This document shows positions 41,653 through 49,183 of a stretch of DNA of 64,000 bases, in pieces. Position 1 is the stretch's first letter; each line of letters begins with the position of its first letter. The DNA lies in the NCBI RefSeq assembly GCF_009727065.1, contig NZ_WNLP01000001.1, positions 62,001 to 126,000 on the forward strand. Direction: 5' to 3'. Under the pieces are notes generated by a model. It was not told the DNA's origin and did no database searches. It saw only the letters and a program-made list of their open reading frames with translations. A program made the position numbers and the translations under genes. Source of the DNA: Bifidobacterium canis. Its GTDB lineage: Bacteria; Actinomycetota; Actinomycetes; Actinomycetales; Bifidobacteriaceae.

Positions 41653-43236
41653 TCAGTCGTTGGACTTTGCGCCTTCGGCGGCCATCTGAGCCATCCAAGC
41701 CTCAACGTCGTCGATCTGCTTCGGAATGCCGGCGGAGATCCACTCCGGGCCGTTCTCCGTCATCAGCACGTCATCCTCGATGCGGATGCCGATGCCGCGG
41801 TATTCCGGCGGAATCATCAGATCGTCCTCACGGAAGTAGAGTCCAGGTTCGATTGTGAACACCATGCCCGGGCGAATCGGAGCCTCTTGGTACGACTCAT
41901 AGCGAGCCTGTGCGCAATCGTGCACATCAAGTCCGAGATGATGCGCCACGCCGCAGGCGAGCCAACGGCGATGCTGCTGACCTTCGGGGGAGAGGCTCTC
42001 CTCCACGTCGACCGGCAGCAAGCCCCAATCATGCAGTCGCTCTGCGATCACGCGCATGCACGCATGGTGAATGTCGGAGTAGGTGGCACCCGGCTTGGCA
42101 GCCTCGAAACCAGCCTGCTGAGAGTCGAGCACGGCCTGGTACAGCTTCTTCTGGAAGTCGGTGAACTTGCCGTTCGTCGGGAACGTGCGTGTGATGTCGG
42201 CAGTATACAGCGAATCAACTTCCACGCCAGCGTCGATCAGCAGCAAATCGCCGTCGTTCACCGTGCCGGTGTTGCGAATCCAGTGCAGAATCGGGGCGTG
42301 CGCGCCGGAGGCGATAATCGTGTCATAGCCAACTTCGTTGCCCTCTTCGCGAGAGATCGAATTGAACGCGCCCTCAAGAATGCGCTCGGAACGCGGCTTG
42401 CCCAGCGCGCTCGGCAGTTTGCGCAGAATGTTGTCGAAGCCATGCTTCGTAGCTTCGACCGCCTTGCGAATCTCACGCACTTCGAAATCATCCTTCTCCA
42501 TGCGCGCCTCGGAAGCGAATTCGTGCAGCTTGTCGTCGTGCGCGGAATTGTCTGCCGCATCAGAGAAACCGTGTTCGGAGCGCAGCTCCTCAACCATATC
42601 CGTGATCTGCGGATCAGTCTCAGAAATCACGCGCAACTGCACGGCACCTGCCTCGTTGCCGACATCTTTGCCGAGCATGTCGGCGAGCTGCGAGATATCG
42701 TGCGTCTCGATGCCGGTCATCGCCTCGAGCTCCTTCAAGCCAGCGCGCGGGCCTACCCAGTACTCGCCGTAATGCGGGTCTTTGAAGAAGTCCTGCGTGT
42801 AGTGATCCGCGCGCGGAGCCACGAACAGCATCGGCGTATGCGTGCCGTCTTCGTTCGGGTCGAGCACGAGCACCGCGCCCGCCTCGTAATCCTGACCCAA
42901 ACCGGTGTAATACGAGAATGCGGAATCCGGGCGGAACGCGTAATCGCAATCGTTGTTGCGCACCTTCGGCTGACCTGCCGGAATCACCAAGCGCTCGCCG
43001 GGGAACGCCTCACTGAGTTTCTTCAGGCGCTCCGGCACGTAGCTCGCGGATTCCAGACGCTCGATCTTTGGCTCGTTGTCATCCCAGCCGGTGCTCATGA
43101 ACTCAACGAACGCCTCGGACTGGGGGCGCAGAGAACGGTTGTTCACGCGGTCGCCCATCGGCTGATCCTCGCCCGGCGCGTTCGCCTGCTCGCGTGCCTC
43201 ATACTCTTTGTCTTGTTCGGTGATGACTTCGCTCAT
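41653..43236 (-). CDS. M24 metallopeptidase (Xaa-Pro aminopeptidase type)
   Basis: Removes an N-terminal residue before proline; 527 residues. The N-terminal aminopeptidase-P domain includes AGQPKVRNNDCDYAFRPDS. The pita-bread catalytic domain has metal ligands in LLIDAGVEVDSLYTADITR (two Asp), CGVAHHLGLDVHD (His), FTIEPGLYF (Glu) and GIGIRIEDDVL (Glu). ATG 43236 follows GAAAGGAAGG. The roughly 65-residue polar N-terminus precedes the family homology. It probably helps use proline-rich (for example casein) peptides. Confidence 0.9.
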   Translation of the reverse strand: MSEVITEQDKEYEAREQANAPGEDQPMGDRVNNRSLRPQSEAFVEFMSTGWDDNEPKIERLESASYVPERLKKLSEAFPGERLVIPAGQPKVRNNDCDYAFRPDSAFSYYTGLGQDYEAGAVLVLDPNEDGTHTPMLFVAPRADHYTQDFFKDPHYGEYWVGPRAGLKELEAMTGIETHDISQLADMLGKDVGNEAGAVQLRVISETDPQITDMVEELRSEHGFSDAADNSAHDDKLHEFASEARMEKDDFEVREIRKAVEATKHGFDNILRKLPSALGKPRSERILEGAFNSISREEGNEVGYDTIIASGAHAPILHWIRNTGTVNDGDLLLIDAGVEVDSLYTADITRTFPTNGKFTDFQKKLYQAVLDSQQAGFEAAKPGATYSDIHHACMRVIAERLHDWGLLPVDVEESLSPEGQQHRRWLACGVAHHLGLDVHDCAQARYESYQEAPIRPGMVFTIEPGLYFREDDLMIPPEYRGIGIRIEDDVLMTENGPEWISAGIPKQIDDVEAWMAQMAAEGAKSND

Positions 43237-43589
43237 CTGCCTTCCTTTCGCATGATTGTGCAACTTGCAACTACTGTCTTCTATCATCGCGCGGCGTTTG
43301 GCATTCCCGTTCCTCTGTGAGCTTCCTCGGCGCGGCAGCGCGGCACTTGAGCAAACGGCGGTATGCGTGGCGTGTGATGCTGCACATCATCGTAGTCGGC
43401 GGGTGTCACGCGAAGACACGCGCGCGGTGAGCTACGTGTGTTTCGGAACTGCATCGTTGCTTATGAATACGCATAGATACGCATAGAGGATAGCGGTGTT
43501 GTGGCGTGCACGTTTGCGCATAGAATGGAACACGGTTTGCAATTTGTAGTGCGCGGATGATCAGCGCAGAAAACGGGGTATGAGGTTTT
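43237..43589. other. Divergent intergenic region
   Basis: A 353-bp gap between the peptidase gene and folC without a convincing gene. It contains the tandem 10-mer ATACGCATAG twice (43467-43486) and a possible folC promoter, TTGTGG (43499-43504), 16 bp, TAGAAT (43521-43526). Confidence 0.45.
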
Positions 43590-45164
43590 ATGGCAGACGC
43601 ACAGCTCACCATTCACGATGTCGAGCGCGACATCATGAGCCGTCCATCGGAACGTAACACAACGAATCTCGATCTCAAGAGAATGAAGATGATCCTCGAT
43701 TTGCTGGGCAATCCACAGGATTCGTTCCGCATCATCCACATCACCGGCACGAACGGCAAGGGATCCACGGCACGCATGGCAGAGGCGATTTGCCGTGCAT
43801 ATGGCATGCGCACCGGACTCTACACGTCACCGCATCTTGAGCATGTGAGCGAGCGCATCGCCATCGACGGGCAGCGTCTCTCCGACGACGACTTCGTGGA
43901 ACTGTGGACGCAGGTCAAGGATTTCGTGGCGCTCGTCGATAAGAAGATGGATGAAGAGGGCTCGCCGCGCATGAGCTTCTTCGAGGTGCTCACCGCCATG
44001 GCCATCTGGAAGTTCGCCGACGCGCCGGTTGACGTGGCGATCGTCGAAGTGGGCATGGGCGGCCGCTGGGACGCGACGAACGTGCTCGATGCAGATGCCG
44101 CGGTCATCGGGCCTATCGACATGGACCACATGGCTTGGCTCGGCGACACCGTTGAGCAGATCGCGCATGAGAAGGTGGGCATCATCAAGCCGGATTGCAC
44201 GGCGATCATCGGCGCCCAGCCGCACGAATTCGCCGTCATGCCGATCATCGAAGAGGCCGCGAAAGAGAATCATGCGCAGCTGATTCGCGACGGCTATGAG
44301 GCAGAAGTCGTTTCACGTGTACCGGCCGTGGGCGGGCAGATGGCCACGTTGCGCACGCCGAATGGCACGTATGCCGATGTGCCGATCGACAAATTCGGCG
44401 AGCATCAGGCGCATAACGCGCTCGCCGCACTGTGCGCCGCGGAAGTGGTGATTCCGGTGAACGGTGCGCTTGACGGCGATTTGGTTGGTGAGGCATTGAG
44501 CTCGGTGAAGATTCCGGGGCGCATCGAACAAGTGCGCACGTCGCCGACGATCATCGTCGACGGCGGCCACAACGTGAACGCGGCGGAGTCTCTGCGCGCG
44601 GCGATCGAAGAGAACTACGATTTCACCCAGCTCGTCGCGGTGGTCGCGATGATGGAAGACAAGCAGGTGGAGGAATACCTTGGTGTGCTCGAACCGATTG
44701 TCAGCGAACTGATCGTCACCGAGAACTCCTGGAAAGACCGCGTGATGCCGGCCGACGAACTGAAGAAGATAGCGGACGGCGTGTTCGGCCCAGAGCGCGT
44801 AACCGCCATTCCGTCCCTGCCCGATGCGATTCAGGAGGCCGTCAACCGTGTGGATGCCGACGATGAGCTCGGTGTCGGCTACGGTCACGGCGTGCTCATC
44901 TGTGGCAGCTTCGTGACCGCCGGCGACGCGCGTATGCTGCTCAAGGAAACGGTGAATCCGGATCTGAAGAAGTCGAAGGCGGATCGCGTGCATCAGGTGG
45001 CCGTCACCCCGGAATACCAGAAGAAGGCCGAGGAAGAGGACGCCGCAGAAATCGACTTCGAAACCGATGCGAACCCGGACTTCGACGTAGACGACGTGCT
45101 AGGCCTCAAATCCGCCGCCGCTGACGCCGCAGACAGTGACGATCAGCCATCCGCCGAAGAGTAG
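43590..45164 (+). CDS. folC: Folylpolyglutamate/dihydrofolate synthase
   Basis: Mur-ligase-family enzyme that adds glutamate to (dihydro)pteroate or folates; 524 residues. ATP loop ITGTNGKGSTARM (about 51-63), TSPHLEHVSERI, FFEVLTAMA, EVGMGGRWDATNVL and the C-terminal domain with DGGHNVNAAESL are visible. The last roughly 60 residues are an acidic tail (EEEDAAEIDFETDANPDF) not found in E. coli FolC. Start ATG 43590 has only a weak ribosome site. The first palindrome of the downstream array lies 30 bp after the stop. Confidence 0.92.
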   Translation: MADAQLTIHDVERDIMSRPSERNTTNLDLKRMKMILDLLGNPQDSFRIIHITGTNGKGSTARMAEAICRAYGMRTGLYTSPHLEHVSERIAIDGQRLSDDDFVELWTQVKDFVALVDKKMDEEGSPRMSFFEVLTAMAIWKFADAPVDVAIVEVGMGGRWDATNVLDADAAVIGPIDMDHMAWLGDTVEQIAHEKVGIIKPDCTAIIGAQPHEFAVMPIIEEAAKENHAQLIRDGYEAEVVSRVPAVGGQMATLRTPNGTYADVPIDKFGEHQAHNALAALCAAEVVIPVNGALDGDLVGEALSSVKIPGRIEQVRTSPTIIVDGGHNVNAAESLRAAIEENYDFTQLVAVVAMMEDKQVEEYLGVLEPIVSELIVTENSWKDRVMPADELKKIADGVFGPERVTAIPSLPDAIQEAVNRVDADDELGVGYGHGVLICGSFVTAGDARMLLKETVNPDLKKSKADRVHQVAVTPEYQKKAEEEDAAEIDFETDANPDFDVDDVLGLKSAAADAADSDDQPSAEE

Positions 45165-45193
45165 TCGCAATCTGGCGTTGCCTCGGCGAACAG

Positions 45194-45669
45194 CAGCTGT
45201 GCATGTTGTCTAACCGCTGTAGACAACATGCACAGCTGGGCAGTACTTTCATGCCATGTTGTCTAGTCACCATAGACAACATGCACAGGTGGGCAGTGTC
45301 AATCGGTCATGTTGTCTAAGAATCGTAGACAACATGACCGATTCAGCGTTGAAATCGTGCATGTTGTCGAACTGGTTTATACAACTTGGCCACGGAGGGC
45401 AGCCGGGCTGTACATGTTTCCGGACCAGCTTAGACAACTTGACTACGAAGAGACAACGGCCGCTGAGAAAACACCTAACTGTGCATGTTGTCGCTCGGAA
45501 TAAGACAACATGACTGTCTCAGTCTCAGAACGTGCATGTTGTCGTTTTGAATACGACAACATGACCAAGTAAGACTGCTCATCCGTGCATGTCGTCTAAC
45601 CATAGTGGACAACATGTGCAGATACGGGCGATCAAATAGTCATGTTGTCTAAGAACGGTAGACAGTATG
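45194..45669. repeat. Palindrome array A (9 units, 53-bp pitch)
   Basis: Nine 29-bp palindromes start at 45202, 45255, 45308, 45360, 45413, 45484, 45535, 45588 and 45641. The consensus is CATGTTGTCTA, 7-nt loop, TAGACAACATG. Steps are 53, 53, 52, 53, 71, 51, 53 and 53 bp. Loops differ in every unit (ACCGCTG, GTCACCA, AGAATCG and so on) but are always 7 nt. Unit 1 extends to a perfect 19-bp stem (45194-45238) and unit 3 to 18 bp (45301-45343) with unrelated outer sequences. In the unit at 45535 both arms changed (GTCGT / ACGAC), keeping pairing. Spacers are about 24 bp and diverse. Not CRISPR; no coding potential. Confidence 0.9.
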
Positions 45670-45713
45670 CACAAGACACAGGCGTAGATCCAGACCTACT
45701 CAACGTCGGTAAA

Positions 45714-46685
45714 TTAGTAGGTACTCCCGCGGTTGTCGGCGGAACCGCGGTACGGAACGCCGGCGGCCTCAAGTTTTGCGCGGAGTCGTTCGGGATTAAC
45801 TACATCTGTGTATGTGAAATGCACTATCGCCGTGACGCCCTGCTCCATGAGGATTTTGTCTCGCGCCGCCTGACGTGCAACATGTTCGCTGATTTGCGAA
45901 TACTCAGTACCATATTTACCCATACCGTCGTATTCGCCGACTATAACCGCGCCGTTCGGTCCGTACCACAGAAAATCTGAGCGTAACGGAGCTCGCGGAT
46001 TCCGTGGGTTTACAAATTGGTGCTGAAGAATCGGCGGCATGAAGCCTGAATCAATGATCACCGCACGTGCTCGTGACTCTCCGCCATTTTCTGCTAATGG
46101 ATCGGTAAATTCAATCAATCTTTGTATTCTGCTGGTGTCTTCTTTGGCTGTTACACAAATATCTCTGACTCTATCGAGATCGACACCATGTTGAACGAAA
46201 GAATCGAATAGGGGGAGCGTATGTTCAAACGCAAACTTCATGCCGCAGTCAAACAGTGTGCGCGTTGAACTAGTGACGCGAACATTGTCGATAGTTATTA
46301 TTTGAGATGATTCCCAAGGTAGTCTGTGCAAGTTCTTATGGTCGTTTGTTTGTGGCGGTAACTTTGACATGATGACCAGTTCTTGTGGAGCGTAGATCCC
46401 GAACGACTGCTCCGATGGGAACATGCATGCCGCACTTTCCCTCGCGAACACCCAACTGGGATGCATTGCTTGCGCAGTGATGACCATATGCTGCATTTGA
46501 GCGCGTGGATCGAGACTCTTCCAGTACTCGGCTCGCGCGTACATGCGGTAGTACGGTCTCACCAGAACTCCGTTGATGTATAGTCTGCGCAGGATTCTGC
46601 TGTCGTTGCTGTTGCGTGCAACGGTGCAGCGCTGGTGTGCTTCGTCAGCTGCGAACTGCCTGCTTAATCTGTCTATGATTCTCAT
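45714..46685 (-). CDS. AbiEi-like winged-helix plus Vsr/DUF559-like nuclease-fold protein
   Basis: Protein of 323 residues, the only gene between the two palindrome arrays. Residues about 20-50 (SRILRRLYINGVLVRPYYRMYA) resemble the winged-helix start of AbiEi-type antitoxins. Residues about 200-312 resemble the Vsr/DUF559 endonuclease fold: ESRAR (203-207), a Gly-x-Pro-Pro-x2-Gln strand, RSDFLW (Asp237), EYDGMGKY (Glu251, Asp253, Lys257) and a final HFTYTDV...L.AAGVP. No toxin partner is adjacent. There is no clear ribosome site. Lower GC than neighbours suggests acquisition. Proposed, not proven: it binds or cleaves the flanking palindromes. Confidence 0.75.
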   Translation of the reverse strand: MRIIDRLSRQFAADEAHQRCTVARNSNDSRILRRLYINGVLVRPYYRMYARAEYWKSLDPRAQMQHMVITAQAMHPSWVFARESAACMFPSEQSFGIYAPQELVIMSKLPPQTNDHKNLHRLPWESSQIITIDNVRVTSSTRTLFDCGMKFAFEHTLPLFDSFVQHGVDLDRVRDICVTAKEDTSRIQRLIEFTDPLAENGGESRARAVIIDSGFMPPILQHQFVNPRNPRAPLRSDFLWYGPNGAVIVGEYDGMGKYGTEYSQISEHVARQAARDKILMEQGVTAIVHFTYTDVVNPERLRAKLEAAGVPYRGSADNRGSTY

Positions 46686-46736
46686 GCAAGTACCGTATAT
46701 GATTCGGTAGCGGAGTGATAGCTTCGGAAGAAAATA

Positions 46737-46776
46737 GTGGATAACTAGGGCGTTTTGAAGGGAAATGTGGATAACT
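46737..46776. repeat. Direct repeat GTGGATAACT with DnaA-box match
   Basis: GTGGATAACT occurs at 46737-46746 and 46767-46776, 30 bp apart, upstream of the nuclease-like gene. The second copy is preceded by T, giving TGTGGATAA, a perfect DnaA box on the minus strand; the first has AGTGGATAA. They may be chance or a control element of the gene. Confidence 0.45.
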
Positions 46777-46914
46777 CAGTACTAATTCACATTGGAAAAG
46801 TATCGTTGTGGAGAGGATGAAGGGGTATACGCACAATCATTGTATGCATGTCGTATGGCCCGCATGCATGTTGTGCCACCGGTGCTATCTAGCAGCTATG
46901 TGTGTTGCCATGTG

Positions 46915-47518
46915 CATGTTGTCTATGTGCGTTAGACAACATGCACGGGTAGGGACGTGTTACTGGTCATGTTGTCTAGGAAAGAAGACAACATGCACGA
47001 GGAGACGGGGCTTCACCGTCATGCTGTCTATGGAACCTATACAACTTGACTACTTCGTCTTCCATAGCTGTGCATGCCGTCCATGAGCGCTAGACAACAT
47101 GCACAACTATGGATTGCGAGGTCATGTTGTCTAGTGAGTATAGACAACACGCACAGCTAGACGGCGTTAAATGACCATGTTGTCTATAGAGTAAGGATGA
47201 TTTGACCGCTTTGACTGCAAAGCTGCGCATGTTGTCGAGCTGACTTAGACAACTTGACCACGGAGAGACACTTAACCGTGCATATTGTCTACAGATATTA
47301 GACAACCTGTGTATATGAGCAGTAGATGGTTATGTTGTCTATTCCTGCTAAACAACATGAGTGGGCAGAAGCTTGGTATTGGTCATGTTGTCTAGGAAGA
47401 GTGGACGATATGCGCCAGTAGACGCTGGTTTAAGGGCATGTTGTCTACGGGAGATATACGGCTTGACTGATTTTACTGCTGAAAATATGCATATCGACTA
47501 GCTGGCGTAGACAACATG
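46915..47518. repeat. Palindrome array B (12 units, 53-bp pitch)
   Basis: Units start at 46915, 46968, 47020, 47073, 47123, 47176, 47228, 47281, 47331, 47384, 47437 and 47490; steps are 50-53 bp. They have the same 11-7-11 design as array A. Only the unit at 46968 has a 6-nt loop. The unit at 46915 has a perfect 14-bp stem (GTG/CAC added). The unit at 47073 pairs outward to 47061 and 47113 with few mismatches. Several right arms read TAGACAACTTG or TATACAACTTG followed by AC. Units at 47176 and 47490 are the most decayed. Possible further remnants lie at 46845-46895. Confidence 0.9.
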
Positions 47519-47662
47519 CACAATGGGACGGGATCGTGATAGGAACGACATCGGTTTCATGCAGCTGGGTGGTAATGGTTGGAAGGACTGGTGGGGTGTA
47601 GTGGTTGGAAGGACTGGCACATTGCGGATATGTTGACGTAACGGACTTGGGCGGAAATGGAT
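47519..47662. other. Spacer between array B and FemABX gene
   Basis: No gene seen. It contains a 16-bp direct repeat, TGGTTGGAAGGACTGG, at 47576-47591 and 47602-47617 (26-bp period). Confidence 0.5.
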
Positions 47663-47699
47663 GATGCCTGACAACAGAGACGTTCTGTTGCCAGGCATC
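47663..47699 (-). terminator. Terminator after FemABX gene
   Basis: Stem GATGCCTG-A-CAACAGA / TCTGTTG-C-CAGGCATC with one mismatch and a GACGT loop, 26 bp past the stop. Confidence 0.75.
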
Positions 47700-47724
47700 G
47701 ATGTGAAGCAAGGGGCATGTGGCG

Positions 47725-49074
47725 TTACTTATTCGTCGACTCGTCTGACTGCGATGATTCCTGCTGGGCAGAGGCTGGCTTGGAATCTGCCTCAGCTACC
47801 TGCTGGGGAGCGGGCTGAGCTGCTGAATCCGCCGACTGCGACGAAGACGATGCTGGCTGCACAGGGGCTGCCGGCTTAGTTGCCTGCTCAGGCGACTTCG
47901 TAGGGGTTGCTTTTGCAGGCGTCGACTGTGCAGGCGCTGCTTTGGCCGCTGCCTCCTTCTCGGACTTGCGCTCCTGGTGGGCGGCGGCTTTGGCGGCTTT
48001 CTTCGACTCGGCTGCCTCATGCGCCTTCTGGTCGGCTGCCTTCTTGATCGCCATTTTGTCGGCATTGCCCTGCTTCTTGCCCTGCATCTTGTGACGCAGC
48101 GACTGCAGCAGACGAAGCATGCTGTAGAAGGTCTTCTTCACCGGCACGTCTCGACCCGCGGCAAGCTGGGTGGTCTCCTTGGTGAACTTCGTTTTGAACT
48201 CGTTGAGCGACTTCAATGACGGCGCGAAATCGTTGCCGATGCCCATCAGATCGAGTTTCTCGTACCCCGCCTCGCCGAGCATGCATGCCACCGAATAGAG
48301 TAGCTTATCGGGCACATGCAGACGACGCACCGAAGTGAGCATCGATGCGTAGTAGTAGACGCCGGTCTTGCCCTGCAACGTGACGAGGGACCACGCCACC
48401 ACCTTGCCGTCGATGCGCGCGGCGAACACGTGGCAGTGGTTCGGGCCAAGCGCCTTGATCATGTCGGTGTAGTCGGTCATCGGCGCCGGCGTGAAACCGT
48501 CGCGCTTCGCGGTTTCGACCATGACGGCGTAGTATTCGCTGAAGTCTTTGGCTGCTTTCTCGGTTTCATCCGCGATTTCGGCGGGGCTTTCGCGCAACGC
48601 CTTACGCACGTCGCGGCGGCCGCGTCCCTTCATACGTGCGAGAATGGCGTCATCTCCGCCGGTGACGTCGAGCACGACCGTCTCGTTATATGGCACGGTG
48701 GAGAGCACTGGGAACGTGCCGTTGCTGAACCACGTGTCGATGCGCAGGAACGCCACATGCCTGTCGTGGCTCTTGACGAACGAAACGAGTGCTTTGATGA
48801 CGGCTTGTTCTTGCGCTTCGGTCGGCTTCGTCTTCCAAACCGGCCCGTGCATGGCACGCAGATAGTGGTAGCCGTGGGTTTCCATGTCGATCAGCGAAAT
48901 CACCGCCACGAGATTGTCGTTGCTGCGCACGAGCAACGCTCCCCATGGGCGGCGTCCCGCAATGCCCGCTTGGAAATCCTCCCAGACTTCTGTCTGCTCG
49001 ATGGGAAGTTCAATGTTGTTGTTCTGCGCTTCCTGCTCCATGACGGCAGGGGAGACGCGTTCGATGGTGATCAT
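47725..49074 (-). CDS. FemABX-family peptidyltransferase
   Basis: Transfers an amino acid from aminoacyl-tRNA to the peptidoglycan stem peptide, building the interpeptide bridge; 449 residues. Two GNAT-like halves are seen: the first has QTEVWEDFQAGIAGRRPWGALLVR and HYLRAMHGPVWK, the second KGRGRRDVRKALRE and VYYYASMLTS with LDLMGIGNDF. The family's usual coiled-coil arm is not obvious. Residues about 335-449 form an Ala/Lys/Ser/Gln-rich disordered tail. It is 109 bp downstream of murE on the same strand, which supports a cell wall role. The added amino acid cannot be predicted. Confidence 0.85.
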   Translation of the reverse strand: MITIERVSPAVMEQEAQNNNIELPIEQTEVWEDFQAGIAGRRPWGALLVRSNDNLVAVISLIDMETHGYHYLRAMHGPVWKTKPTEAQEQAVIKALVSFVKSHDRHVAFLRIDTWFSNGTFPVLSTVPYNETVVLDVTGGDDAILARMKGRGRRDVRKALRESPAEIADETEKAAKDFSEYYAVMVETAKRDGFTPAPMTDYTDMIKALGPNHCHVFAARIDGKVVAWSLVTLQGKTGVYYYASMLTSVRRLHVPDKLLYSVACMLGEAGYEKLDLMGIGNDFAPSLKSLNEFKTKFTKETTQLAAGRDVPVKKTFYSMLRLLQSLRHKMQGKKQGNADKMAIKKAADQKAHEAAESKKAAKAAAHQERKSEKEAAAKAAPAQSTPAKATPTKSPEQATKPAAPVQPASSSSQSADSAAQPAPQQVAEADSKPASAQQESSQSDESTNK

Positions 49075-49183
49075 GGAATCCTTCCAAAGACGTTAGGTGA
49101 ATAACTAACTGTTCTGATTGACTAACTATTCATTGTATGCGACTGTGCGCATTGCCAGCTGAGCACGCAACGCACACGGCGCG

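Noticed and set aside
45194..45238. First palindrome as simple folC terminator
   Set aside because: No T-run, and it belongs to a series of nine similar units; it may still slow transcription.
45256..45513. Open frames inside the palindrome arrays
   Set aside because: They run through repeats, lack ribosome sites and have no protein-like composition.
45714..46685. REP-associated tyrosine transposase (RAYT) or other transposase
   Set aside because: No HUH motif or catalytic Tyr pattern; the C-terminal motif fits a Vsr/DUF559-like fold instead.
45194..47518. CRISPR array
   Set aside because: The repeats are imperfect, loops vary in each copy, spacers partly resemble each other and no cas gene is present.
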